From the NCBI GenBank assembly GCA_026693065.1, contig JAPLNA010000230.1:1-59624 (forward strand): DNA of 59,624 nt, read 5' to 3'. Shown one piece after another: positions 41,078-48,981 of this stretch. How positions within the stretch are numbered: the first letter of the stretch is position 1; every line of letters begins with the position of its first letter. This stretch comes from Planctomycetota bacterium (GTDB lineage Bacteria > Planctomycetota > Phycisphaerae > SM23-33). The translations under genes were made by a program, and so were the position numbers. The notes beneath the pieces are model-generated. The model did no database searches. It was given only the letters and a program-made list of their open reading frames with translations, and had not been told where the DNA came from.

Positions 41078-41533
41078 ATGACGCCAGCGGCATTGGGAAA
41101 CGTGATCCGGTTGAACTGCAACGACCAGGGGAAGGTTGTGGTGACGGCCCAGGACCAGGATCGTTTCGTGTTGACGATCGAGCAGGCGGCGGCGGCGTGC
41201 GCCGAGGGAGACAAGGCCATTCGCTTCGGCAAGCAGCTCGAAAACGTCCTGTTGCCCAAACTGGGCGCGTGGCTGGCAGCCCACAAGGCAACCGTCCGCA
41301 AGGCCTTCCTGACCCAACGCGAGGGGCGGCTGTTGTTTCTCGTCGTCCAATCCACCGCGCGATACGACCGCCACCTGGCCGACGACTTGACGGCACTGGA
41401 CATGGACGTCGCCCGGGATGAATCGCTCGACCTGATTCCGCTGGACGTAATGGCGCTTCCCGCCGTCGACGACAGCGGGGCGGCATCCTTCATGGAATCG
41501 GGCCAGGTGATGGTCTTCGCCAATGCCAAGTAA
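41078..41533 (+). CDS. Hypothetical protein
   Basis: A 151-residue soluble protein, GAGGA upstream of the ATG. Composition is balanced (segments VVVTAQDQDRFVLTIEQAA and LLFLVVQSTARYDRHLADDL look like strands and helices of a real fold), but I recognise no family. Its stop lies 11 bases inside the following gene, so the two are translated together. It begins a run of small genes unrelated to the AOR operon before it. Confidence 0.55.
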   Translation: MTPAALGNVIRLNCNDQGKVVVTAQDQDRFVLTIEQAAAACAEGDKAIRFGKQLENVLLPKLGAWLAAHKATVRKAFLTQREGRLLFLVVQSTARYDRHLADDLTALDMDVARDESLDLIPLDVMALPAVDDSGAASFMESGQVMVFANAK

Positions 41534-41855
41534 TGCGGCTGTGCATTTCGTGGAAGCCTTGTTCGCCCATGAGCACCCCATGGAACACGGGCGGAATCAC
41601 CAGATCCGCGAGGGCCTGCTCCGCGGCAATCGGCGATACGACGAGATCTGGAAGCACTACCGCCCCCTGAAGGACGCCTCGTGCGTCGCCCGGTATCTGG
41701 CTTCCGCCCAGGGGACCGAGTATCGTACATTCGCGGATTACGCCACGATCGATCAAGTCCGCCACGAGTTCGTCGACCACCGCCTTCGCCACGTAGAAGC
41801 CTCCGTTCTGAAGTTGATCGCCTCGCCTCCCGACCGGAAGAATCGGAACCGGTAG
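41523..41855 (+). CDS. Hypothetical protein, coupled to preceding gene
   Basis: A 110-residue helical, His-rich protein (HFVEALFAHEHPMEHGRNHQI at the start). It overlaps the preceding gene by 11 bases and is followed 50 bases later by a toxin-binding-domain gene. No family recognised, and no PIN, RES or GNAT toxin motif is seen, so a toxin role would be speculation from position only. Confidence 0.5.
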   Translation: MPSNAAVHFVEALFAHEHPMEHGRNHQIREGLLRGNRRYDEIWKHYRPLKDASCVARYLASAQGTEYRTFADYATIDQVRHEFVDHRLRHVEASVLKLIASPPDRKNRNR

Positions 41856-41905
41856 AGGACTTCGCCGGAGTGCATGATCGGGCATCGGCAACCGGAATCC
41901 ATCGT

Positions 41906-42124
41906 ATGGCCGGCAAGAAGAAACAACACGGCAACGCCGCCCGCGACCTGAAGGCCCTGCGTCGTGCCTTGGCCCACGTCGTCAAGGCCGAGGTCATCGA
42001 CCCCTGGCTCCAGAAGCCCAACCCCTCCTTCGACGGCCTGACACCCCTGGAAGTCATCGAACGCGGGCAGATCGACCGCCCCTGGGCCATGGTCTACCGC
42101 CTCGAATCCGGCGTCCCCGGGTGA
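41906..42124 (+). CDS. MbcA/ParS/Xre antitoxin-type toxin-binding domain protein
   Basis: A 72-residue protein from ATG at 41906. After a basic Lys/Asn start it contains WLQKPNPSFDGLTPLEVIERG, which fits the DUF2384 (MbcA/ParS/Xre) domain that antitoxins use to bind RES-type toxins. The helix-turn-helix that normally precedes this domain in Xre-type members is absent. No RES toxin gene is adjacent. The frame extends upstream to 41681 but that part overlaps the previous gene out of frame. It may be a solitary regulator or part of a three-gene cassette with the two genes before it. Confidence 0.6.
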   Translation: MAGKKKQHGNAARDLKALRRALAHVVKAEVIDPWLQKPNPSFDGLTPLEVIERGQIDRPWAMVYRLESGVPG

Positions 42125-42224
42125 CCGCCCACCCGAGAGCGTCCCGATCCTTGGATGAGAAGGTTTCTTGGATCCATTGACGAGAGGGTCTTGAAGAGTT
42201 CCGCGATTGAAATGATACTTCTGA

Positions 42225-42632
42225 ATGACCGAACGGCCGCTTGCTGGCCAAGTACCCGAGAGAGGCACGACTACGGAACGTCCTACCGGGATTGAGCAGA
42301 AGTTCCACCAAGAGATGTTGGGGATCTACGAAGCGGCGTTGCGTTTGAAGCCGCCCTATCGCGCCACGCGGTTCCTGCGAATGGTGAATGAGCGCGGGGG
42401 CATCGGCGCTGCGCAAGCATTGTTGGCGACCGGCCAGCCTTCCGATGGATTCACTGAACTCTACTTGCGGGGATGTCGTCTGGACCTGAGCGTTGAGTAC
42501 CTCGTGCTGAAGTGCCCTTGGCGAGGCCTGTTTTCCCCAGAACAGTTAGCTATCGCCCGTCGCCGGCTCGAGGAGCACCAGTTCGCTCCTCCTCCGGAGG
42601 ATTCCTGCAATCCGGGAGACTTGCCGAAATGA
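42225..42632 (+). CDS. Conserved hypothetical protein
   Basis: A 135-residue soluble protein. The central part FHQEMLGIYEAALRLKPPYR ... RFLRMVNERGG and DLSVEYLVLKCPWRGLFSPEQLAIARRRL looks like a widespread uncharacterised bacterial family that I recall by sequence but cannot name. The first 25 residues are variable. Base composition is lower in GC than the surroundings, as for the next gene, suggesting acquired DNA. No partner gene is evident. Confidence 0.6.
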   Translation: MTERPLAGQVPERGTTTERPTGIEQKFHQEMLGIYEAALRLKPPYRATRFLRMVNERGGIGAAQALLATGQPSDGFTELYLRGCRLDLSVEYLVLKCPWRGLFSPEQLAIARRRLEEHQFAPPPEDSCNPGDLPK

Positions 42633-42710
42633 GGGCAAGCCTGCCGATTCCCGGACGGAAGGAGCATTTGCCTCCCATCTCATCTTTCGACGGTGCAAGA
42701 AGGAGAAGTC

Positions 42711-43055
42711 ATGCGGAACCTACTAATCGGTGGAATCGTGGGACTGATTCTTGGCGTTGCCGTAACGCTAACGGTAGCACACCTGTGGCCAACTCCAGAA
42801 AAGCGTGAAGAGGCCGCATTGCGAGCTGCCGTGAAGAAGGCTTGGCCCCAATTCAGCGATAAGGAGGTGATGGGTTTGATATCCAAGTGGAGGACCGAGT
42901 CTCCGTATGCGAGCACCAAGATGTTGATCGACCGTATGCCCGAGATCCAGGCCGAGGCCGAGGTACTTCTGCAGAGGGCCCGGGAATACGCTGCTCGAAA
43001 GAATGCAGAGGAGTCGACTACCCGCCCGACGAACCTGGAGGGCCAGGAGAACTGA
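42711..43055 (+). CDS. Small membrane-anchored hypothetical protein
   Basis: A 114-residue protein with one N-terminal helix (NLLIGGIVGLILGVAVTLTVAH, residues 3-24) and a charged, helical periplasmic or cytoplasmic tail (EEAALRAAVKKAWPQFSDKE onward). The ATG at 42711 has AAGGAGA seven bases upstream and is preferred over 42693. GC content is low for this window. Followed by a terminator-like hairpin. No family recognised. Confidence 0.55.
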   Translation: MRNLLIGGIVGLILGVAVTLTVAHLWPTPEKREEAALRAAVKKAWPQFSDKEVMGLISKWRTESPYASTKMLIDRMPEIQAEAEVLLQRAREYAARKNAEESTTRPTNLEGQEN

Positions 43056-43056
43056 G

Positions 43057-43084
43057 GAAAGGGCCGAATTACTTTCGCCCTTTC
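43057..43084. terminator. Terminator-like hairpin between convergent genes
   Basis: GAAAGGGC (43057-43064) pairs perfectly with GCCCTTTC (43077-43084) around 12 bases, just after the preceding stop. Further on (about 43175-43232) an AAGGGAC/GTCCCT pair encloses CTCGGCGTT-type repeats. The stretch 43056-43241 contains no supported gene. Confidence 0.5.
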
Positions 43085-43241
43085 AGGGCTCAAAGATGGG
43101 GCGGCCACGGCCACCCAGGGCGCCGCCATCGCGGGCTGTGCCCCGGGCCGTATTCCCAACGGGTCTTCAGGCCGAAAAGGGACATCTTCTTCTCTGCGTT
43201 CTCGGCGTTCTCGGCGGTTAGTCCCTCCCCCGCTACTTCCT

Positions 43242-44675
43242 TCAGTCCGTCTTCCTCTGGATCAACTCCCCAAATCGCTTCGCGATCGCCAGGGCCGGGT
43301 CGAGGGGAACGTCGACGGGTTGGCAGTCGGCGGGGATGCTGATGGTGGGGGTGGGGCGGATGGTCTTGCCGGCGAACTGGGGCAGCCACGCGCGCTGGGC
43401 TTCGAGCATCTCGGAGCACATGTCGCGGATTTCCTTGAGGGTGCAGACGGCGCTGGTGAGAGGGTCCATGGCGACGGCGTGGACGATGGCTTCGGTGTCG
43501 CCGGAAAGGCCGGCGATGGCGGCGAGGGTCTGGACGTTGATGTTGCTCTGGCAGGCCGCGGCGAGTTGGGGAGGGAGATCGCCGATGACGGTAGGATGCA
43601 GGCCGGTAGCGTCGGCGAAGGTGGGCACTTCCACGCAGGCCCCGTCGGGGAGGTTGGTGATGTAGCCGCGGTTGGGCACGTTGCCCATGAAGCCGAAGGG
43701 TTTACCCGTGACGATGGCCTCCATGATGTAGGAGCAGTACTCGCAGGAACGACGGGTGATTTTGGCGTCCTCGAACTCGAGGGGATCGTGGTTGGCGTAC
43801 TTGGCCTCCAGGGCCTTGGAGTAGTGGTAGTAGGCGCCGCTCTCGCCGCCGAAGGCCGGCTCGTCGCAGTAGAGGTCCAAGGCCTTGCGATTCTTGCGGA
43901 ACCAGGGGACGTACTCGCTCAGGTGGCCGGTGGATTCGGTCATGAAGTACCCGAAGTGGCGGAAGACTTCGCCGCGGACCTTTTCGTTCTTGTAGTACTC
44001 GGGCTTCTCGAAAAGCTCGCGGAGTTGCGGGTACAAATCCCGGCCGTTGTGTTCGAGCTTGAGGAACCAGTCCATGTGGTTGATGCCGCCGCAGACGTAG
44101 CGGATCTCGTCCTTGGGCACGCGACAGTAGCCGGCGATCAGGTCGAGGGTGGTCTGCACGCCGTGACACAGGCCCACGAAGGGCACGTTGGTCGCGCGGC
44201 CGAGGGCGAGGCAGTTGGCGGCCATCGGGTTGGCGTATTGCAGCATGACGGCCCCGGGGCGAGCGAGGCGCTCCATGTCGCGGGCGATGTCGGTGAGCAC
44301 GGGGGTGCTGCGGAGCCCGCGGAAAACGCCGCCCGGGCCGAGTGAATCGCCGATGCACTGGTCCACGCCGTACTTGAGCGGGACGTGGTAGTCGATGCCG
44401 AAGGCCTCGGTCCCGCCGACCTGGATCATGACGACGACGAAGTCGGCGTCCTTGATGGCGGCCCCGCGATCGAGCGTGCTCCAGACGGTGGCCTTCAGGC
44501 CGTTCTCTTGGATCATCCGCCGGGCGAAGGCCTCCATCCGCTTGAGCTTGGGTTCGGTGCGGCTCATGAGGGCGAACTGGCTGTCGGCGAGGGCGGGGGT
44601 GGCCAGGATGTCGCTCATGAGCGTCTTGCAGAACACGACGCTACCGGCCCCGATCATCGCGATCTTCTTTGCCAT
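43242..44675 (-). CDS. GH4 alpha-galactosidase/alpha-glucosidase-like enzyme
   Basis: A 477-residue glycoside hydrolase family 4 protein from ATG at 44675 (AAAGGA upstream). Family 4 enzymes use NAD+ and a divalent metal and work by oxidation-elimination inside the cell. Visible: dinucleotide-binding MIGAGSVVFCK, DFVVVMIQVGG, YGVDQCIGDSLGPGG, and the metal-binding Cys/His segments GLCHGVQ and CGGINHMDW (around residues 172-205). The wording is nearest to MelA-type alpha-galactosidases, but specificity within GH4 is not safe to predict. A second GH4 gene lies at 48982. Separate promoter candidate at 44716-44721. Confidence 0.85.
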   Translation of the reverse strand: MAKKIAMIGAGSVVFCKTLMSDILATPALADSQFALMSRTEPKLKRMEAFARRMIQENGLKATVWSTLDRGAAIKDADFVVVMIQVGGTEAFGIDYHVPLKYGVDQCIGDSLGPGGVFRGLRSTPVLTDIARDMERLARPGAVMLQYANPMAANCLALGRATNVPFVGLCHGVQTTLDLIAGYCRVPKDEIRYVCGGINHMDWFLKLEHNGRDLYPQLRELFEKPEYYKNEKVRGEVFRHFGYFMTESTGHLSEYVPWFRKNRKALDLYCDEPAFGGESGAYYHYSKALEAKYANHDPLEFEDAKITRRSCEYCSYIMEAIVTGKPFGFMGNVPNRGYITNLPDGACVEVPTFADATGLHPTVIGDLPPQLAAACQSNINVQTLAAIAGLSGDTEAIVHAVAMDPLTSAVCTLKEIRDMCSEMLEAQRAWLPQFAGKTIRPTPTISIPADCQPVDVPLDPALAIAKRFGELIQRKTD

Positions 44676-44715
44676 GGTGGTGGTCCTTTCGTGGGGAGCG
44701 AGGGAACGAGGGGAT

Positions 44716-44721
44716 AGTATA
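44716..44721 (-). promoter_or_regulatory. Putative -10 box of the GH4 gene
   Basis: TATACT on the minus strand lies 40 bases before the ATG at 44675. The -35 position carries only a weak TTCGCG. It indicates the gene can be expressed apart from the purine permease upstream. Confidence 0.35.
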
Positions 44722-44738
44722 ACGGGAAGGAGAGCCCT

Positions 44739-44756
44739 CGCGAAGCCGCAAGCGGC
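44739..44756. repeat. 18-bp hairpin repeat, copy 2
   Basis: Reverse-orientation copy of the element at 15947-15964. In this copy AAGCCGC and GCGGCTT form a 7-bp stem with a two-base loop, between the stop of the purine permease and the GH4 promoter, where a terminator would be expected. Confidence 0.45.
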
Positions 44757-44779
44757 TTGGGGAAGGGGATGGGAGCGGA

Positions 44780-46150
44780 TCAGTGAGGCATGACCAGGTA
44801 TTGGAGGATGAACAGGGCAGCGAGAATGTAAACGGCGAGGGGGCACTGGCGCGGGCGGGCGGTCAGAAGTTTCAGGGCGGCGTAACTGATGAAGCCGATG
44901 GCGATGCCCGCGGCGATCGAGTAGCCGAAGGGCATCATGACCATGGTGAGGAAGGCGGGGAGGGCTTCGGTGACGTCGTCCCAGGGGATGTCGCGGAGGG
45001 ATCGCATCATCATGGCCCCGACGAGGATCAGGGCCGGGGCGATCGTCGGGTAGGCCAGCCCCTTGCCCACGGGGATTCCCGCCCCGACCATGCCCACCAG
45101 CGGCTGGAAAAACAGGGCGGCGACCAGGCACAACCCGGTGACGATAGTGGCCAGACCCGTGCGGGCGCCGGCCGTCACGCCCGCGGCCGACTCGATGTAG
45201 CACGTGACGGTGCTCGTGCCCAGGGCGGCCCCGACGACGGTGCCGGCGGCGTCCGCGGCGAGGGCGCGTTCGGCCCGGAGGAGCCGCCCATCCCGCATCA
45301 GCCCCGCTCGCTGCCCCACCCCCACCAGCGTGCCGACTGTGTCGAAGACGGCCATGAACAGAAGCACGAAGCCCAGGATCACCACGTTGAGGGAGTCTTT
45401 GCTGAGAAGCTTGTCCCACAGTCCGGCAAAGCCGGCGAGCAGACCGCCGGCGGTGGCCTCCAGCCCGTGCGGCGTGCCGACGGGATACCGCCACGCGACG
45501 GCGGGCACGTGCCAGATCTGCCCGGCCGCCCAGGCCGCGGCGGTGGTGAAGAGGATGCCCAGCAGGATGGCCCCCGGCACGCGGTAGGCCACCAGGGCGC
45601 CCGTGACGGCCAGGCCCAGCAGGGCCAGCCCCGCCACGTAGTTGCCCGGCATGGGCGCCAGCGTGACGCTGGTGGCTGGGCTGGCGACAACGACGTTGGC
45701 GTACTGGAGCCCGATGAGCGTGATGAACAGCCCGATGCCCGCGGTGATGCCGGTCTTCAGGCTCGCGGGGATGGCCGCCAGGATCTTCGAGCGGAATTCC
45801 ACCAGCGACAACGCCAGGAACACCACGCCCACGACGGCCGTCAGCGCCAGGGCCTCCTGCCAGGAGAGCTTGAAGCTCCCCCCTGCCACGCCGCACAGGG
45901 TGAACACGAAGAAGAAGTTCTCGCCCATACCCGGGGCCAGGGCGACGGGGTAATTGGCCAGCAGGCCCATGAGGAAGCACGCGGCGGCCGAGGACAGGCA
46001 GGTGGCCATAAAAACCCCGCCGCGGTCCATGCCCGCCAGGGCCAGCACCTCCGGCTGGACGAAGAGGATGTAGCTCATCGCCATGAAGGTGGTCAGCCCG
46101 CCGATGACCTCGCGGTGAACCGAACTGCCGCTTTCGCGAATGCCGAACAT
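44780..46150 (-). CDS. NCS2 family purine permease, AzgA/PbuG type
   Basis: A 456-residue polytopic transporter with about 13-14 membrane segments. The start GGLTTFMAMSYILFVQPEVL, GMGENFFFVFTL, TAGIGLFITLIGLQYANVV and the later MAVFDTVGTLVGVGQRAGL with GTSTVTCYIESAAGV are characteristic of AzgA-like adenine/guanine/hypoxanthine:H+ symporters. Substrate choice within purines cannot be read from sequence alone. Located between tadA and a GH4 gene on the same strand, 72 bases after tadA. No purine riboswitch was recognised in its short upstream gap. Confidence 0.9.
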   Translation of the reverse strand: MFGIRESGSSVHREVIGGLTTFMAMSYILFVQPEVLALAGMDRGGVFMATCLSSAAACFLMGLLANYPVALAPGMGENFFFVFTLCGVAGGSFKLSWQEALALTAVVGVVFLALSLVEFRSKILAAIPASLKTGITAGIGLFITLIGLQYANVVVASPATSVTLAPMPGNYVAGLALLGLAVTGALVAYRVPGAILLGILFTTAAAWAAGQIWHVPAVAWRYPVGTPHGLEATAGGLLAGFAGLWDKLLSKDSLNVVILGFVLLFMAVFDTVGTLVGVGQRAGLMRDGRLLRAERALAADAAGTVVGAALGTSTVTCYIESAAGVTAGARTGLATIVTGLCLVAALFFQPLVGMVGAGIPVGKGLAYPTIAPALILVGAMMMRSLRDIPWDDVTEALPAFLTMVMMPFGYSIAAGIAIGFISYAALKLLTARPRQCPLAVYILAALFILQYLVMPH

Positions 46151-46222
46151 GCCGTTTCTCCCACGGACAAACGTGTCGGAACGCCTACATCCGTATTGTA
46201 GAGCCCGCGGCGAGACGGGGCT

Positions 46223-46699
46223 TCATTTCTTGCCCATCGCCCGCTGCTTGCGGAAGAACTCGGTGAGCAGGTCGCCACACTCCCGCGCCCGGACGCCCGC
46301 GACGACGTCGACCTGGTGGTTGAGGCGGGGGTCGTTGCACAGGCGATACAGCGTATCGACGGCGCCGGCCTTCGGGTCGGCGGCGCCGTAGACCACGCGT
46401 TCGATCCGCGCCAGCACGATCGCCCCGGCGCACATGCAGCACGGTTCGAGCGTGACGACGAGCGTGCAGCCTTCCAGCCGCCAGTCGCCCAGGGCGGCCG
46501 CGGCGGCGCGAATCGCCAGCAGCTCGGCGTGCGCGGTCGGGTCGGCGTCGATGATCCGCCGGTTGTGCGCCCGGGCGACGACAAGGCCCTCCCGTGCGAT
46601 CACGGCGCCGATGGGCACGTCGCCGGCGGCCTCGGCCGCGGCCGCTTCTTCGAGGGCGGCGGACATCCAGGTGTCGTGTTGTTGTTCGATGATCGTCAT
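46223..46699 (-). CDS. tadA: tRNA-specific adenosine deaminase
   Basis: A 158-residue zinc deaminase that converts adenosine-34 to inosine in tRNA. Zinc site: HAE at residues 57-59 (His57, catalytic Glu59) and PCCMC at 86-90 (Cys87, Cys90). The C-terminal half (VVYGAADPKAGAVDTLY, then NHQVDVVAGV and the ending ECGDLLTEFFRKQR) matches TadA closely, which argues against guanine deaminase despite the purine permease next door. ATG at 46699 chosen because the longer frame reads into a repeat element. Confidence 0.9.
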   Translation of the reverse strand: MTIIEQQHDTWMSAALEEAAAAEAAGDVPIGAVIAREGLVVARAHNRRIIDADPTAHAELLAIRAAAAALGDWRLEGCTLVVTLEPCCMCAGAIVLARIERVVYGAADPKAGAVDTLYRLCNDPRLNHQVDVVAGVRARECGDLLTEFFRKQRAMGKK

Positions 46700-46720
46700 G
46701 CCGATGGGCCGCGGAGGCGA

Positions 46721-46893
46721 CAAATCCGAAATTCGAAGCACGAAATCCGAAACAAATCCAAAACGGAAAAACTCAAATGTCCAAAACACCGGAAGGAATC
46801 CCTGCGCCGGCGGATGTCCTTGTGTAGTTTCGGATTTCGGTCATTTGAGTTTGGGTATTGTTTCGAGTTTCGGATTTCGTGCTTCGGATTTGG
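46721..46893. repeat. Heptameric long inverted-repeat element
   Basis: A left arm of about 58 bases starting CAAATCCGAAATTCGAAGC is the imperfect reverse complement of the right arm 46842-46893. Both arms are built of 7-base units (GAAATTC, GAAGCAC, GAAATCC; TTTCGAG, TTTCGGA, TTTCGTG). About 60 bases lie between. It occupies the entire gap between tadA and the ribulokinase gene and is AT-rich against its surroundings. Confidence 0.85.
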
Positions 46894-46905
46894 CTCTCCG
46901 AGCCG

Positions 46906-48588
46906 TCACTTCCTCGCCTCGTTGCGGATCGTCAGCAGATCCTTCATTACGTTATGCAGGTTGCCCTTCGCCGTCGTCGTGCCCAGGGCGTCGTGCAGTT
47001 GGCGGTAGAGGGCGTAGAGTCTGGCGTAGACCTTGTGGGCGGCCCGGTTGGGTTTGTAGGCCTTGGGCTTGAGGGCGCTCATGGCCTTCTGGGCGGCGGC
47101 GAAGGTGGCATGCCCGCCGGCCTTCTTGCCCGCGGCGACCGCCCCGGCCATCGCCGAACCCAACGCACACGTCTGGGACGACCGCGAGATCTTCATCGGG
47201 CGGCCGGTCACGTCGGCGTAGATCTGCATCAGCAGCGGGTTCTTCTCGGCGATGCCGCCGGCGGTGACAACCTGGCGGACCTTCACGCCGTATTCCTCGA
47301 AGCGGTTGATGATCGTCAGCGCCCCGAAGGCCGTCGCCTCGATCAGGGCGCGGTAGATCTCCGCCGGCGTGGTGTAAAGCGTCTGCCCGAGCAGCAGCCC
47401 GGTGAGCCGCTGGTCGACAAGGATCGTGCGGTTGCCGTTGTTCCAGTCGAGGGCGAGCAGCCCGCTCTCGCCGGGTGCGAGTTTGGCGGCGCCGGCCGTC
47501 AGGGCCTCGTGTGTGCCGGCCTTGCCGCCGGGCTGAATGTAGTTCACGAACCAGTTGAAGATATCCCCCACAGCCGACTGGCCCGCCTCCAGCCCGAAGT
47601 AGCCCGGCAGGATGCTCTCGGGCACGATGCCGCACAGCCCGGGCACGTCGGGCAGGGCCTGGGCGAGCGGGGCCACCATCATGTCGCACCCGCTCGTGCC
47701 GATGATTTTTACCAGCGTGCCCGGGGCGATTCCCGCGCCGACGGCGCCGAGGTGGGCGTCGAAGGCCCCAACGGCGACCGGGATGCCCGCGGCCAGGCCG
47801 GTGCGCCGGGCCCACTGGTCCGTCAGCCCGCCCACGGAGCGGTCGATGGCGTGGGCCTTGTCTTTGAGCCGCCCGCGGAGTGCGCCCAGTTCCGGATCGA
47901 GGGCGGAGAGAAACTCCGCGTCGGGGTAGCCACCCCACTGGTCGTGGTACATCGCCTTGTGCCCGGCGGCGCAGACGCAGACGGTGAGTTTGTCGGGCGC
48001 CTCCGTGCCCGTCAGGGCCGCGGGAATCCAGTCGGCGATCTCCACCCACGTGTACGCCGCCCGGAACACGCGCGGGCTGGTCCGCAGGCAGTGCAGCAGT
48101 TTGCTGAAGAACCACTCGCTGCTGTACGTGCCGCCGCACTTGGCGAGGTACTGCGGGCGGGTGGTGCGGGCCAGGGCGGTGATCTCCGAAGCCTCGGCGA
48201 CGCCGGTGTGGTCCTTCCATAGCCAGGCCATCGCGGCGGGGTCTTTGGCGAAGGGCTTCTTGAACGCCAGGGGCACGCCGGCCTTGTCCACGGGCAGCGG
48301 GGTCGAGCCGGTGGTGTCCACGCCGATGCCGATGACGTCGGCGGGCTTGAAGCCCTTGACGGCCTTGCGCGCCGCGGCGAGGACCTGGCCGATGGTGGTT
48401 TCGGCCCCTTTGAGGTAGTCGGCCGGGTGCTGGCGGGCGAGGTTGGGGTCTCGTGAGAGGATCACGCCCTGTCGCCCGTGGGCGTAGGTCCAGACGGCGG
48501 TGGCCACTTCGCGGCCGTCGGCGACGTCGACGAGCAGCGCCCGCACCGAGTTTGTCCCGTAATCCAGCCCGATCGTATATTTGGCCAT
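46906..48588 (-). CDS. araB: Ribulokinase, FGGY family
   Basis: A 560-residue FGGY sugar kinase; the length and segments IGLDYGTNSVRALLVD, GIGVDTTGSTPLPVD, GGTYSSEWFFSKLLH and VTAGGIAEKNPLLMQIYADV match AraB-type L-ribulokinase rather than shorter xylulokinases. It phosphorylates L-ribulose (AraB enzymes also accept other 2-ketopentitols) for the pentose phosphate route. AGGAGT lies seven bases before the ATG at 48588. Divergent from the second GH4 gene across a repeat element; araA and araD are not in the window. Fits use of arabinose-containing glycans together with GH172. Confidence 0.85.
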   Translation of the reverse strand: MAKYTIGLDYGTNSVRALLVDVADGREVATAVWTYAHGRQGVILSRDPNLARQHPADYLKGAETTIGQVLAAARKAVKGFKPADVIGIGVDTTGSTPLPVDKAGVPLAFKKPFAKDPAAMAWLWKDHTGVAEASEITALARTTRPQYLAKCGGTYSSEWFFSKLLHCLRTSPRVFRAAYTWVEIADWIPAALTGTEAPDKLTVCVCAAGHKAMYHDQWGGYPDAEFLSALDPELGALRGRLKDKAHAIDRSVGGLTDQWARRTGLAAGIPVAVGAFDAHLGAVGAGIAPGTLVKIIGTSGCDMMVAPLAQALPDVPGLCGIVPESILPGYFGLEAGQSAVGDIFNWFVNYIQPGGKAGTHEALTAGAAKLAPGESGLLALDWNNGNRTILVDQRLTGLLLGQTLYTTPAEIYRALIEATAFGALTIINRFEEYGVKVRQVVTAGGIAEKNPLLMQIYADVTGRPMKISRSSQTCALGSAMAGAVAAGKKAGGHATFAAAQKAMSALKPKAYKPNRAAHKVYARLYALYRQLHDALGTTTAKGNLHNVMKDLLTIRNEARK

Positions 48589-48658
48589 GTGGCGACTCCT
48601 TCCGGAATGGTTCGGCCGGTGAGTCTAAGCGAAGGCAGCACTGTGAACAAGAGGGCGA

Positions 48659-48846
48659 GGGGGAACCACGAAGGACACGAAGACCACGAAGGACACAAAG
48701 GACAGCAAGACGGAAAGAGAAGGGCCGGGAGAACGGAAGAAGGAGCAAGCACCTCGGGTGAGTCGAAAGCCTTTGCGGCTCTTTGTTCTATTTCCCGCTG
48801 CTCTTTGTGCTCTTTGTGTTCTTTGTGTTCTTCGTGGTTCCCCCCA
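48659..48846. repeat. Nonameric (CACGAAG) long inverted-repeat element, copy 1
   Basis: The left arm carries 9-base units CCACGAAGG, ACACGAAGA, CCACGAAGG, ACACAAAGG (from about 48665). The right arm (to 48846) is its reverse complement with drift, both ending in a shared GGGGGAACCACGAAG terminus. About 90 bases of unrelated sequence lie between. It fills most of the 393-base gap between divergent araB and GH4 genes. A second copy is at 52887. Confidence 0.85.
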
Positions 48847-48981
48847 CGTCGCATGGCCGCGGATCACGACCACCGCGAGAGGGCGAATGGGCTTGACTTG
48901 AGCGGCGATTGCGGATACCAGCAACGGAACGAAGAAAGCGTCCGGCGGACCGGACGGGCGTATTTCAAGAGGAGTCTGACA

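Noticed and set aside
43056-43241. Remnant of an insertion sequence
   Set aside because: The stretch has hairpins and repeat-like text but no transposase similarity or terminal repeats that I can support.
46151-46222. Purine riboswitch before the AzgA-type permease
   Set aside because: The gap is only 72 bases and lacks the conserved three-way junction loops; only a small CTACA/TGTAG pairing is seen.
46223-46699. Guanine deaminase, suggested by the neighbouring purine permease
   Set aside because: The C-terminal half matches TadA tRNA deaminases (NHQVDV, EFFRKQR) better than guanine deaminases.
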